Counted from the stretch's first letter, positions 24,997 through 34,113 are shown. The stretch is DNA of 64,000 nt from Verrucomicrobiaceae bacterium (GCA_016713245.1 JADJPM010000005.1:372001-436000); one strand, 5' to 3'. Notes: generated by a model not told the origin, from the letters alone. Numbers and translations: made by a program.

Positions 24997-26052
24997 TTAT
25001 CGCATCTCCCTCAGCGGCACCACCTTGCGGTCGAGATCATGCACGGCATGAATCCGGCGCACCGTGCCGCTTCGAGCACGCATGAGGATGGAGTGCGTCT
25101 CCACGCGATGACCGACGAGTCGGCAGCCAGGCAGCAGCGGGCTATCGCTGATGCCGGTGGCGCAGAAAAGAGCGCTCTCGCCGAGGATGAGGTCATCAAT
25201 GCGGAAGACCTTGTTGAGTTCCTCCTCGCCCACTTCGGCGATGATCTCGGCGCGGTGTTCTTCCGTATGCGGCCACATGCGCAATTGCATGTCACCCCCG
25301 AGGCATTTGAGCGCGGCGGCGGCCAGAATGCCTTCCGGTGAGCCGCCCATGCCGATGTAGAGATCGACGTTGGAATCCGGCAGCGAAGGAGCGACGGCCG
25401 CAGCGATGTCACCGTCGGAAATCATGCGCAGCGCCGCACCCGTCTCGCGGATCTGCCGCACAATGTCCGCATGACGCGGGCGATCCATCGTCGAGACGAC
25501 GAGATCACGCGTGCGCTTCCCCAAAGCAGCCGCCACAAAGGCGATGACATCGCTCAGAGGCATGTCGAGGAAGCAGCGCTCGCCCTTTTCGATGAGCGCC
25601 TTCTTCACCGCCGGGCCGTAGGCGATCTTGTGAGAGTAAAAAGAAGGCAGGTTTTTCATCGCACACGGTGCTCCATCCGGCACCTGAGCCGCAGCGATCA
25701 CCGAAACACTGTTCGGCATGCCTTTCGCGATGTTGCTGGTGCCATCAATGGGATCGAGGGCGATGTTGAACCTCGGTGAACCATCCCGCCAAGTGCCCAG
25801 ATGCTCTCCAATGAAGATGCCTGGAGCCTTGTCCTTGATGCCTTCGCCGATCACCACCTCGCCACGGATGTCGAGAATGTCGAATACGCCGTAAATCGCC
25901 GAGCAAGCCGCTCCATCCGCGAGTTCCTTCTCGCCACGCCCCAGCCAGTGAATCGCCTGAAGCGCCGCGTTCTCCGTGGCACGGACGAATTCGAACTCGA
26001 GCACGCGTTCAAGATCGAGCGTGGAGCGAAGAGGAGGAAGGCTGGTGGACAT
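24997..26052 (-). CDS. glpX: Fructose-1,6-bisphosphatase class II
   Basis: 351 residues, close to the roughly 330 of E. coli GlpX. Metal and substrate motifs are present: DGAACSAI near 47, IGEGIKDKAPGIFIGE at 69-83 and the signature ALDPIDGTSNIAKG at 98-111 with the two catalytic Asp residues. The enzyme removes the 1-phosphate of fructose-1,6-bisphosphate in gluconeogenesis. It is downstream of mutM on the same strand. The 60-base gap holds two copies of GAATGACGAA (26059-26068, 26080-26089). Confidence 0.95.
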   Translation of the reverse strand: MSTSLPPLRSTLDLERVLEFEFVRATENAALQAIHWLGRGEKELADGAACSAIYGVFDILDIRGEVVIGEGIKDKAPGIFIGEHLGTWRDGSPRFNIALDPIDGTSNIAKGMPNSVSVIAAAQVPDGAPCAMKNLPSFYSHKIAYGPAVKKALIEKGERCFLDMPLSDVIAFVAAALGKRTRDLVVSTMDRPRHADIVRQIRETGAALRMISDGDIAAAVAPSLPDSNVDLYIGMGGSPEGILAAAALKCLGGDMQLRMWPHTEEHRAEIIAEVGEEELNKVFRIDDLILGESALFCATGISDSPLLPGCRLVGHRVETHSILMRARSGTVRRIHAVHDLDRKVVPLREMR

Positions 26053-26112
26053 GGGAAGGAATGACGAAGGAGTAAATCCGAATGACGAACAATTGTCGAA
26101 GGCAGAAGTGCG

Positions 26113-26925
26113 CTATTTCTGGCACTTCGGGCAAAAGAACGTCGAGCGCTGGCCGAGGACGATCTTTTTCACCGTGGCTCCGCAGGCACGGCAGGGTTCA
26201 CCGGCACGGTCATAAACACGGAGGGTCTGCTGGAAGTAGCCAGGCTCGCCGTTTTCGTTCAGGAAATCCCGCAGCGTGGTGCCACCCATCTCGATGGAAG
26301 CCGCGAGCACCTCGCGGATGGCGGCGACGAGCTTTTCGAGTCGCGGCAGACTCACTTTTCCGGCGGGTTTGCGAGGATCAATGCCCGCCATGAAAAGCGC
26401 CTCGCTGGCATAGATATTCCCCACGCCCACCACGACATGGGCATCCATGATGACCAGCTTGATCGCGGCCATTTTGCCAGCACAGGCTTCTTTGAGAAGC
26501 GAGGCCGTGAAATCTGATCCGAGCGGCTCGGGACCAAGATCGCAGAGGAGTTTGTGATCATGCGGATCGCCCTCGATAAGCAGCGCGGCACCAAAACGAC
26601 GCGGATCATGAAGGCGAAGCTGCTTTCCGCTGTCCATCGTGAGGGCAAAGTGATCGTGCTTCCGCCAGGGCGTCTCCGGCGGCACGATGCGAAGGCTGCC
26701 AGACATGCCGAGATGCAGCAGCAGCGTGCCTTTGGCCGTGTGGAAGAGCAGGTACTTCGCCCGTCGCTCGCCAGCCGTGATGCGCTGACCTTCCAAATCA
26801 TGCATCGCATCCGGAACAGGCCAGCGGAGGCGCTTATCCCGCACAATGACCTCGGTGATGCGATGACGGATCAGATGCGGAGAGACGCCGCGGAGAGTGG
26901 TTTCGACTTCAGGAAGCTCGGGCAT
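26113..26925 (-). CDS. mutM: Formamidopyrimidine-DNA glycosylase
   Basis: 270 residues from the ATG at 26925. This start is fixed by the enzyme's chemistry: after Met removal the N-terminal Pro of MPELPEVETT is the catalytic nucleophile, with Glu next to it. A longer frame back to 26985 would abolish this. Other hallmarks are HLGMSGSLRI, the Lys in RRAKYLLF, VGNIYASEALF and a C-terminal zinc finger CRAC...CPKC. It removes oxidised purines such as 8-oxoguanine. The gene begins 17 bases after comM ends. Confidence 0.95.
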   Translation of the reverse strand: MPELPEVETTLRGVSPHLIRHRITEVIVRDKRLRWPVPDAMHDLEGQRITAGERRAKYLLFHTAKGTLLLHLGMSGSLRIVPPETPWRKHDHFALTMDSGKQLRLHDPRRFGAALLIEGDPHDHKLLCDLGPEPLGSDFTASLLKEACAGKMAAIKLVIMDAHVVVGVGNIYASEALFMAGIDPRKPAGKVSLPRLEKLVAAIREVLAASIEMGGTTLRDFLNENGEPGYFQQTLRVYDRAGEPCRACGATVKKIVLGQRSTFFCPKCQK

Positions 26926-26941
26926 GAAAAAGGGGCAAAAA

Positions 26942-28474
26942 TCACCACCGCGAGCGGTCGAGGCTGCGGTAGGCGATGGCTTCAAAAACGTGGTTTTCCT
27001 CGATGCGGTCGTTTCCCGCCAGATCGGCCATGGTGCGGGCCACCTTCAGGATGCGATCATGCGCCCGGGCACTGAAATTCATGTCTGTCATCGCATGCTC
27101 GAGCATCGAGGCTGCTTGCTGGCCAAGCTCACAGTGCTTTTTTAGCAATCGAGGCGTCATCGCGCTGTTCGTGTGGATACCGGGACTTTTCGCGAAGCGT
27201 TCACGCTGGATAGACCGGGCCATTTCCACCCGCTGGCGGATCGTTTGCGAGGACTCGCCGCTCTCGCTCGATGAGAGCGCTTTGTATTCCACCAGCGGCA
27301 CCTCGATGTGAAGATCGATGCGATCCAAAAGCGGTCCGCTGATACGCTGGCGATACTTCTGGATCATCGGCGGGCTGCATCGGCACTCGCGTTTCAAATC
27401 GCCAAAGAAGCCGCAGGGGCAGGGATTCATCGCCGCCACGAGCATGAAATGCGCGGGAAAGGTCATCGTGCCCGCCGCACGGGAGATCGTTACCTTGCCA
27501 TCTTCCAAAGGCTGGCGCAGCACCTCCAGCGTGCTGCGGCGGAATTCCGGCAGTTCATCGAGAAACAGCACCCCATGATGCGCCAGCGAGACCTCTCCCG
27601 GCCCAGGATTCGTGCCGCCACCGAGCAGCCCGGCATCGCTGATCGTGTGATGTGGCGAGCGAAAGGGCCGCGTGGCAATGAAGGCATTCGTCTCACTGAG
27701 CAAACCGGCCGCGCTGTGGATCTTCGTCGTCTCAATGGCCTCCTCCTCGCGCATCGCCGGCATGATCGTGGCAATCCGTTTGGCGATCATCGACTTCCCG
27801 GTGCCCGGCGGTCCGATCATGAGAATGTTGTGACCACCAGCCACGGCGATTTCGATGGCTCGTTTGGCATCGCCTTGGCTTTTCACATCGGCAAAGTCGA
27901 TCTCATAATGCGAGACCGCCGCGAAGAACTCCGCTGCCCGGCAGGGTTCCGGGACGATGTCGAAGTCGCTTTTGAGGAAATCGACCGCTTCACGCAAATT
28001 GGCCACGCCGATGATGTCGATGCCAGAAACCACGCTCGCCTCAATGGCAGCACGTTTGGGCACGAGGAGGCGTTTGCGGCCCTTCGCACGAGCTTCGAGC
28101 GCCACGGCCAAAAGACCGCGCACCGGCCTCAGCTCGCCATTCAAGGCCAGCTCACCGATCATCGCCGTTTCGCTGAGCACCGGGATCGGAATCCGCGAGC
28201 GATGAGCAATCAAAGAGATCGCAATCGGCAGATCAAAGCCCGGTCCTTCCTTCTTCAAATCCGCCGGAGCCAGATTCACCGTCGTCACGCCCTCGTTCAT
28301 CGCAAAGCCGCTGCTCTGGATGGCCGCGGTCACCCGCTCGCGGCTCTCCTTCACTGAGGCATCGGGCAAGCCCACGATCATCATCTTCGGATTGCCGCCG
28401 CCATCGTGGGACTCGATCTCGATTTCGACGGCGTTCACGCCAGAGAGTGTAGCTGAGTAGGTGCGGGCGACCAT
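26942..28474 (-). CDS. comM: YifB/ComM family Mg-chelatase-like AAA ATPase
   Basis: 510 residues. The N-terminal ChlI-like domain (VGLPDASVKESRERV, NLAPADLKKEGPGFDLPIA) is followed by Walker A GPPGTGKSM at about 221-229, Walker B GVLFLDELPEF, and the family signature FRSPHHTISDAGLLGG. The C-terminal part has FSARAHDRILKVARTMADL. ComM is a helicase that promotes branch migration during natural transformation in Vibrio and related bacteria. Together with the PilT paralogues this hints at DNA uptake, but no competence genes are visible here. Confidence 0.93.
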   Translation of the reverse strand: MVARTYSATLSGVNAVEIEIESHDGGGNPKMMIVGLPDASVKESRERVTAAIQSSGFAMNEGVTTVNLAPADLKKEGPGFDLPIAISLIAHRSRIPIPVLSETAMIGELALNGELRPVRGLLAVALEARAKGRKRLLVPKRAAIEASVVSGIDIIGVANLREAVDFLKSDFDIVPEPCRAAEFFAAVSHYEIDFADVKSQGDAKRAIEIAVAGGHNILMIGPPGTGKSMIAKRIATIMPAMREEEAIETTKIHSAAGLLSETNAFIATRPFRSPHHTISDAGLLGGGTNPGPGEVSLAHHGVLFLDELPEFRRSTLEVLRQPLEDGKVTISRAAGTMTFPAHFMLVAAMNPCPCGFFGDLKRECRCSPPMIQKYRQRISGPLLDRIDLHIEVPLVEYKALSSSESGESSQTIRQRVEMARSIQRERFAKSPGIHTNSAMTPRLLKKHCELGQQAASMLEHAMTDMNFSARAHDRILKVARTMADLAGNDRIEENHVFEAIAYRSLDRSRW

Positions 28475-28615
28475 GTGTAGCGATTATTCAGACACCGCCC
28501 CATCCTGCAAGAAAGCATTTAGCTTCTCGGCACCACGACGGTGACACCGCCGATTCGCCCTCGTGAGCTAAAAAACGAGAGCGCCATCGCATTCCCGCGC
28601 CATGATTCTGCCCTC

Positions 28616-28849
28616 ATGAGCATCGGCACCAAAAATCGTCTCAACCAATCGAGCAGCACCTGCAAAGTGCATCTGCGTGAGCAGCATCCGCAGCAGTTGG
28701 CCCTCGTGGAGGAATTCATCGCGGAGATCGAAGGCACAGGAAAGAACCACGATGCGACGAAGTGGAATCAATTCACGGATGCAAAGCGCAGCACGGCGGA
28801 GATGCTCCAGCGGGTGGATGCGGCCTTTGATGCCTGGATGAATCCCTGA
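28616..28849 (+). CDS. Small conserved-looking hypothetical protein
   Basis: 77 residues from ATG 28616 (MSIGTKNRLNQSSSTCKVH). A longer start at 28541 reads through an unlikely N-terminus. It is soluble, helical and charged (QLALVEEFIAEIEGTGKNHD, TAEMLQRVDAAFDAWMNP). I do not recognise it. It is divergent from comM and precedes the ketosteroid-isomerase-like gene by 52 bases on the same strand. Confidence 0.55.
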   Translation: MSIGTKNRLNQSSSTCKVHLREQHPQQLALVEEFIAEIEGTGKNHDATKWNQFTDAKRSTAEMLQRVDAAFDAWMNP

Positions 28850-28901
28850 GAGCCAAAGGCGCTGATTGACGCCCCGCGCCGCCTCCGCATCCTCGCGGAG
28901 C

Positions 28902-29321
28902 ATGCGAGACCCTCGGCTTCACTCCCAGCTCCTCATCGAAACCTACTACGAAACCTTCAACGGTGGCGACCGCGAGGCCTTCCTCGATCTGCTGGCCGAA
29001 GATGTGGCGCACGACATCAACCAAGGCGGCTGTGAAGTGGGCAAGGCGGCCTTCCGCGCCTTTCTCCAGCGCATGGACCGCTGCTATCGCGAGCAGGTGG
29101 TGGGGCTTGTTTCCTTTGCCAGTGAAGATGGAAAACGCGGCGCGGCGGAGTTTTACATCGAAGGAGAGTATCTCTCGACGGACGAAGGCCTGCCTCCCGC
29201 CACCGGGCAGCGTTACCGCCTGCGTGTGGGTGCCTTCTTCGAGATCGAAAACGGACTGGTGAAGCGCATCACGAACTACTACAACCTCCAGGACTGGCTG
29301 CGCCAAGTGGGCGCGGCTTGA
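28902..29321 (+). CDS. SnoaL/NTF2-like, ketosteroid-isomerase-related protein
   Basis: 139 residues from ATG 28902 (MRDPRLHSQLLIETYYETFN). The pattern YYETFNGGDREAFLDLLAEDVAHDINQGG and the aromatic-rich C-terminus GLVKRITNYYNLQDWLRQV match the NTF2-like fold of ketosteroid-isomerase-related proteins. The substrate is not known. Located 24 bases before hprK on the same strand, probably in one transcript. Confidence 0.8.
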   Translation: MRDPRLHSQLLIETYYETFNGGDREAFLDLLAEDVAHDINQGGCEVGKAAFRAFLQRMDRCYREQVVGLVSFASEDGKRGAAEFYIEGEYLSTDEGLPPATGQRYRLRVGAFFEIENGLVKRITNYYNLQDWLRQVGAA

Positions 29322-29345
29322 GCAGCCTTCATCCCCTTCCCCGCC

Positions 29346-30314
29346 ATGAATCCCACGCAGCGTGTCAAAAAGCCTTCCTCGATCACGGTGGGCGATTTTT
29401 TCCAAAACAACCGCGAGGAGCTGCGCCTGCGCCTCATCGGGAAGGATGTGGGCTTTGCCCGCAAGATCAGCGAACCCTCCGTGAACCGTCCCGGCCTGCT
29501 GCTGGCAGGTTTTGACACCTACTTCGCCTACAAGCGCGTGCAGGTCTTTGGCAATTCCGAGCACTCCTACCTCGAAGGCCTCGATCCGGGCCTCCGAGCC
29601 TCCCGCTTCAGCAAACTCTGCACGCAGGAGATCCCCTGCATCGTCATCGCTCGTGGCCACCGCATCGAGGATGAGCTCGTCGAAATCGCCAATGCCGCCG
29701 GTATCTCCGTCTTCCAGACGAGCATGGCCACGATGAAATTCCTCAACGCGGCCACCATCCGCCTCGAATGGGCCTTTTCCCCCAGCCAGAACCTTCACGG
29801 CTGCATGGTGGATGTGCAGGGCATCGGCGTCCTCGTCGAAGGCGAGAGCGGCAGCGGGAAAAGCGAGAGCGTGATCGGCCTGCTGCAGCGTGGCGCCGCC
29901 CTCGTGGCCGATGATGTGGTGAAACTCCGCGTCATGGAGGACCGGGAGATCGTGGCCACGGCACCAGAAAACCTCCGTGGCATGATCGAAATCCGCGGCC
30001 TGGGAGTGCTGAACGTCACCGCCCTCTTCGGCGTGGGTGCCATGCGCCTCAGCAAGCGCCTCGACCTCATCGTCACCCTCGTCCACGGCCAGAAAACGGA
30101 GGATCTGGAACGCGTGGGCACCGCCACGGCGGTTCGCCCCGTGATGGGTCTGGATATTCCCCACGTCACCCTGCCGCTGGCCCCTGGTCGTGATGTGGCC
30201 GCCCTCATCGAGCTGGCCGCCATGAACTACAAACTCCGCGCCTTCGGATACAACAGCGCGGTGGAGTTTGACCAAAGGCTGTTGCAAAAGATCACAAACA
30301 ACCAATTAGGTTAG
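29346..30314 (+). CDS. hprK: HPr kinase/phosphorylase
   Basis: 322 residues, the usual family length. The N-terminal domain ends with HGCMVDVQGIGVLVEGESG, giving the conserved His at 151 and Walker A GESGSGKS at 166-173. The HprK signature EIRGLGVLNV follows. The enzyme phosphorylates and dephosphorylates Ser-46 of HPr in response to metabolic state. HPr is encoded 37 bases downstream, with a serine at the matching position. No enzyme I or EII genes are in the window. Confidence 0.95.
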   Translation: MNPTQRVKKPSSITVGDFFQNNREELRLRLIGKDVGFARKISEPSVNRPGLLLAGFDTYFAYKRVQVFGNSEHSYLEGLDPGLRASRFSKLCTQEIPCIVIARGHRIEDELVEIANAAGISVFQTSMATMKFLNAATIRLEWAFSPSQNLHGCMVDVQGIGVLVEGESGSGKSESVIGLLQRGAALVADDVVKLRVMEDREIVATAPENLRGMIEIRGLGVLNVTALFGVGAMRLSKRLDLIVTLVHGQKTEDLERVGTATAVRPVMGLDIPHVTLPLAPGRDVAALIELAAMNYKLRAFGYNSAVEFDQRLLQKITNNQLG

Positions 30315-30351
30315 CCGCCTCCCGCCCACCTTCACCAACCTCCCGCACCGC

Positions 30352-30624
30352 ATGAGCCTCGAAAAAGAACTCACGATCCGCAACAAGATGGGTATGCACG
30401 CCCGTCCCGCCGCGCAGTTCGTGAAACGAGCCGGCAAATACCAGTGTGATATTTGGGTGGAAAAGGATGACGAATCCGTGAACGGCAAAAGCATCATGGG
30501 CCTCATGATGCTCGCCGCCGGCAAAGGAGAGACGATCAAGGTCATCACCGATGGGGCCGATGCCGAGGCCGCCATGACGGATCTCGAAGAGCTGGTGAGC
30601 AGCGGCTTTGGTGATGTGGAGTGA
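30352..30624 (+). CDS. ptsH: HPr phosphocarrier protein
   Basis: 90 residues. His16 lies in GMHARPAAQF, the site phosphorylated by enzyme I, and Ser47 lies in NGKSIMGLMMLAA, the HprK target. Both regulatory residues are kept. It lies downstream of hprK in the same operon. In PVC bacteria HPr may act in regulation rather than sugar import; the window cannot decide. Confidence 0.95.
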   Translation: MSLEKELTIRNKMGMHARPAAQFVKRAGKYQCDIWVEKDDESVNGKSIMGLMMLAAGKGETIKVITDGADAEAAMTDLEELVSSGFGDVE

Positions 30625-30636
30625 TACAGCCAAGCC

Positions 30637-30738
30637 GATTGACGATTGATGAAAAACGATTGCTGATCGTTGAAGTGGCTTCGCCTGCCGCGTCAGCGAC
30701 TTCAAAAATCAAAAATCGACATTCAGCAATCGTCAATC
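30637..30738. repeat. Imperfect inverted repeat with 40-base arms at the convergent ptsH/hydrolase ends
   Basis: Left arm 30637-30676 and right arm 30699-30738 are inverted copies. They match exactly at the outer GATTGACGATTG and inner TTGAAGT, with a variable middle, and enclose a 22-base GC-rich centre. The right arm covers the stop codon of the leftward hydrolase gene. It could act as a two-way transcription end or be a degenerate REP-type element. There is no strong T-run. Confidence 0.65.
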
Positions 30739-31413
30739 TCTCCGACCGTCGCCAAAGCTCCCCTCGCGGATAAACCTCACCGCCGCCTCCAGCACCTTGG
30801 GCCGCCACATGATCCAGCTGTGACCGGCAGGCAGCACGAGAAAATCCTTCAGCCCGCCGATCCTTCCGCCTTCCACCGTCACGACACCATCGGAAGCTCC
30901 ATCGAGCCATTGACGGAAAAAGGGCAAATTCGCCTCGTCACCCATGATGACGCCAGTTTCGACCTTCACCGCACCGAGTCGCTTGGGCATGGCATTTTCA
31001 TCCGTGCGCAGCTCCTGCAGCACCGGCCCCATGATCTTCTTCGCCACGATCCAATCGCCGAGCTTGTCGGCGATTTCGCTGCCATTGTTCGGCGGAGCCA
31101 GCAGCACCGCACGGCCCACAGGCAGCTTCTCCGCATGCGAAGCGGCCCACGCACGGAAAACGATGCCGCCGAGCGAGTGCGTGACGAAGTGCACCTTTTC
31201 CACGCCGGGCCTCGCGGCTATTTTTTGGAGTGCTGGAGCCACAAAATCGCGCACGGCATCCTCGACGCCCATTTTTCGCGAAGGATACGACACATACGCC
31301 ACGCGATAACCAGCCTTCTTGAACCACAAACCGGCTCCCAGCATGCTCCGCGGCGTGCGGGCGAGGCCATGGAGCATCACAACGATTTCGGCGGAAGTAT
31401 TGGCGGCAGTCAT
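30733..31413 (-). CDS. Alpha/beta hydrolase (lipase-like)
   Basis: 226 residues from ATG 31413 (MTAANTSAEIVVMLHG); an upstream ATG at 31464 is possible but would nearly meet the divergent amidase start. VVMLHGLARTP is the oxyanion-hole strand, THSLGGIVFR the nucleophile elbow with Ser, and LPAGHSWIMW the catalytic His near the end. It resembles the triacylglycerol lipase/PGAP1-like group of serine hydrolases. No signal peptide is seen with this start, so probably cytoplasmic. Substrate unknown. Confidence 0.8.
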   Translation of the reverse strand: MTAANTSAEIVVMLHGLARTPRSMLGAGLWFKKAGYRVAYVSYPSRKMGVEDAVRDFVAPALQKIAARPGVEKVHFVTHSLGGIVFRAWAASHAEKLPVGRAVLLAPPNNGSEIADKLGDWIVAKKIMGPVLQELRTDENAMPKRLGAVKVETGVIMGDEANLPFFRQWLDGASDGVVTVEGGRIGGLKDFLVLPAGHSWIMWRPKVLEAAVRFIREGSFGDGRRD

Positions 31414-31482
31414 CTTGGGGCCGAATCTGGCACAACAATCGCGTCTGGACGAAACGAACTTCACACAGCTACACTCCGCCGC

Positions 31483-32121
31483 ATGAAAATAGCCCGCGCC
31501 TTCCTCCTCGTCACCGTTTCGCTACTTGCTGCCTCCTGCGCAGGCATTGTTTCCCATCGCTCGCCGCCGGGTGTCACCGTCGATCTCGTGCCCAAAGGCA
31601 TGTATGCGCGACGCATCTACCGCCCCATGCGGCCCACCTTCATCACCATCCATGCCACCGAGAATCGCTCGCGTGGCGCAGGAGCCTACTCGCATGCGCA
31701 GATGCTGAAACGCGGTTCCCTCAAAGGCGAGCACAACGCCATCGGCTACATCGGCTGGCATTTCACCATCGATGACCACTCCACTTACCAAAGCCTGCCC
31801 ACGAATGAACGCGGCGAGCACGCCGACTACGACGGCCAGGGAAACCGAAGCTCCATCGGCATCGAGATGTGCGAGAATCGCGGCAATGACCGCGCCCGCA
31901 CGCTCGACCGCACGGCACGGCTCACCGCCTGGCTCATCAAAGAGCATGGCATCCCGCTCAGCCGCGTGGTCCCCCACATGCACTGGCGCATGATCCGCCA
32001 CGATGACCACCGCGACCTCGGCCACAAAAAATGCCCGCACTTCCTCCTCGATAACGGCCGCCTCGGCCCAAAGTGGAACGCCTTCCTCGCGAAGGTGGAA
32101 TCGTATCGCCGGGCCTTGTGA
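31483..32121 (+). CDS. N-acetylmuramoyl-L-alanine amidase (amidase_2) lipoprotein
   Basis: 212 residues from ATG 31483 (MKIARAFLLVTVSLLAASC), where LAASC is a lipobox, so the protein should be lipid-anchored in the envelope. The amidase_2/PGRP fold is shown by FITIHATEN with the first zinc His, YIGWHFTIDD, the segment VVPHMHWR with the second His, and KKCPHFLLD with the third ligand. It cleaves the amide between MurNAc and the peptide stem. The frame is open far upstream (to 30670) without a credible start there. Confidence 0.85.
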   Translation: MKIARAFLLVTVSLLAASCAGIVSHRSPPGVTVDLVPKGMYARRIYRPMRPTFITIHATENRSRGAGAYSHAQMLKRGSLKGEHNAIGYIGWHFTIDDHSTYQSLPTNERGEHADYDGQGNRSSIGIEMCENRGNDRARTLDRTARLTAWLIKEHGIPLSRVVPHMHWRMIRHDDHRDLGHKKCPHFLLDNGRLGPKWNAFLAKVESYRRAL

Positions 32122-32159
32122 CACCCGTCAACAACGTCACCAAGGTCCATCAGGTCACC

Positions 32160-33245
32160 CTACTTCTTCGCCCGCACCTTGATCTCCACACGGCGGTTCA
32201 TGCCCTGCTGCTCCACCGTGCCATTCACATCCACGATGGGCTTTGATTTGCCCATGCCCATGGCGCGGATGCGGTCATCACCGAGCCCGAGAGACTCCTG
32301 GAGCCACAAAACGACCGCCTGAGCACGGCGCATGCTCAGCGCGAGATTGAATTCCTCACCGCCAAAGCTGTCCGTGTGCCCCTCGATGATGAAAAGCGAG
32401 TCCGGATTCTTTTGGATGAGGAAGCCGAGCTTCATCAGGCTGAGACGGGCACCTTCGGCGAGCTGGTCACTGCCATACTCGAAAAGCAGATCCGTGGGCA
32501 TCAGGATGGGCGCGGTGCTACCGCCCACCTTCCCGCCGCTACCACTGAGCAGTTCATCGAGATTGCTGAAGCCTTTCACCTTCGCGCTGGCCGCGCTGAC
32601 GGTGCCTTGGCTCTTCACGGCATCGAGCAGGCCGGTGTCCATCTCACCGCCTGGGCCTGGATCGAGAGCACCGGAGTCCAGCAGCATCTGTTTTTCAGAA
32701 ACGGGCTTCATCAGCACCTCTCTCTTTACGCTCGCCATCTCGGCGGCGAGATCCGGCGTGGCCATGCTTTGCGGCGCAGCGAGCAGTTTAGCCAGTTCGC
32801 TCGTTTGAGGAGCACCGGGATTGCCATCCCCCGGATCGTTCTTGCGGATGAAATTGGTGATTTCCTTCACATTCGGCGTGAGGTCGATCTCCTGATTCGG
32901 GGCCAGCTCCTGGAGCTTGTCGATCATGTCCAGATTCGGCTCAAAGGCCTTCACATCAGGTAGATTGCCCGTCGTGGGGGAAACCGTCTCCGGGATATGC
33001 TGAATCGCCTGCTGCTCACGAAGCAGCTTTTCGGAGATGCGCACGCGTTCCGGCAGCTTTCGCGGCACCGGCTTGTCATTCGCCGCAAGGCCCAGGGTAT
33101 CAAAACCCACATACAGCATCATGTGAAACACCACGCTGAGGATCAGGGCGAACATCACCCACCACTTCAGCGCCCAATCATCACGCGAGCGATACACCGC
33201 ACGCGGCGCGGTGGTCCATTCAGGCGGGTGAGTCAGGGTGGCCAT
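32160..33245 (-). CDS. OmpA-domain envelope protein with N-terminal membrane anchor
   Basis: 361 residues from ATG 33245 (MATLTHPPEW); a longer frame to 33362 is less likely. One membrane segment (ALKWWVMFALILSVVFHMML) near residues 25-45, then a long Pro-containing linker. The C-terminal OmpA peptidoglycan-binding domain shows LLFEYGSDQLAEGARLSL, FIIEGHTDSFGGEEFNLALS, RRAQAVVLWL and GMNRRVEIKV. This is the MotB/OmpA-like way to tether the inner membrane to the cell wall. Convergent with the amidase gene, suggesting a cell-wall neighbourhood. Confidence 0.88.
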   Translation of the reverse strand: MATLTHPPEWTTAPRAVYRSRDDWALKWWVMFALILSVVFHMMLYVGFDTLGLAANDKPVPRKLPERVRISEKLLREQQAIQHIPETVSPTTGNLPDVKAFEPNLDMIDKLQELAPNQEIDLTPNVKEITNFIRKNDPGDGNPGAPQTSELAKLLAAPQSMATPDLAAEMASVKREVLMKPVSEKQMLLDSGALDPGPGGEMDTGLLDAVKSQGTVSAASAKVKGFSNLDELLSGSGGKVGGSTAPILMPTDLLFEYGSDQLAEGARLSLMKLGFLIQKNPDSLFIIEGHTDSFGGEEFNLALSMRRAQAVVLWLQESLGLGDDRIRAMGMGKSKPIVDVNGTVEQQGMNRRVEIKVRAKK

Positions 33246-33365
33246 TGGGGGGGAAATCGGTAGGAGCCTATCACTCCAGACTCGGAATGCACGTCCCAAG
33301 TCAAAATTGGCCGTGACATCGTCCTCGCCGCCCTCGTATTCTTCCCCGCACACCCCAACCACCCC

Positions 33366-34085
33366 ATGAACCGCCGCATCTTCCTCACCACCACCGCTTC
33401 CACCGCCGCCGCCTCACTGCTCGTCCCCGCCAGCAGCCACGCCGCCATCGATCTCTCCCAGGCAGCGCTTCCTTACGCCCCCGAGGCGCTGGAGCCGCAC
33501 ATCGACGCCGTCACGATGGGCATCCATCATGGCAAACACCATGCCGCCTACGTGAAAAACCTCGGCGATGCCCTCAAAGCCGCCAGCGTCACCCAAACCG
33601 ATCCCTTGGCGCTCATTTCCGATCTCTCCGCCGTACCCGAGGCCCAGCGCATGCTCGTCCGCAACAACGGCGGCGGCCATGTGAACCACACTTGGTTCTG
33701 GAACTGGATGGCTCCCGCTGGCAGCGGCCCCAAAGGCCCCGAAGGCAAGCTCGGCGAGGCCATCCAAAGCACCTTCGGCAGCATCGACGACTTCAAAAAG
33801 CTCTTTGGCGAGGCTGGAACGAAGCGCTTCGGCTCCGGCTGGGCCTGGCTCATCGTCACCAAGGACGACAAACTCAAAGTCACTTCCACGCCCAATCAGG
33901 ACAACCCGCTCATGAAAGGCATCGTCGCCGATGAAGACCTCGGCACGCCCATTCTCGGCCTCGATGTCTGGGAACACGCCTACTACCTGAAATATCAAAA
34001 CAAACGCCCCGACTACATCGCCGCCTGGTGGAACGTCGTGAACTGGTCGCAGGTCGCCAAAGGCTTCGAAGCAGCCAAAGCTTGA
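33366..34085 (+). CDS. sodA: Superoxide dismutase, Mn-type, Tat-exported
   Basis: 239 residues. The N-terminus MNRRIFLTTTASTAAASLLV has a twin-arginine motif and an Ala-rich core ending at SSHA, so a periplasmic enzyme is expected. Metal ligands are in IHHGKHHAAYV, GGHVNHTWFW and LDVWEHAYYLKY. NQDNPLM supplies the Gln typical of Mn-type enzymes. It converts superoxide to peroxide and oxygen. Export by Tat, which carries folded metalloproteins, fits. Divergent from the OmpA-domain gene. Confidence 0.93.
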   Translation: MNRRIFLTTTASTAAASLLVPASSHAAIDLSQAALPYAPEALEPHIDAVTMGIHHGKHHAAYVKNLGDALKAASVTQTDPLALISDLSAVPEAQRMLVRNNGGGHVNHTWFWNWMAPAGSGPKGPEGKLGEAIQSTFGSIDDFKKLFGEAGTKRFGSGWAWLIVTKDDKLKVTSTPNQDNPLMKGIVADEDLGTPILGLDVWEHAYYLKYQNKRPDYIAAWWNVVNWSQVAKGFEAAKA

Positions 34086-34113
34086 GATCTCGGATGCCAT
34101 TCCACACCCGCTC

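Noticed and set aside
28773..30305. 510-residue minus-strand open frame
   Set aside because: Antisense shadow of the ketosteroid-isomerase-like and hprK genes, whose motifs are unambiguous.
30670..31482. N-terminal extension of the amidase gene
   Set aside because: This part is the antisense of the lipase-like hydrolase; the lipobox start at 31483 is clear.
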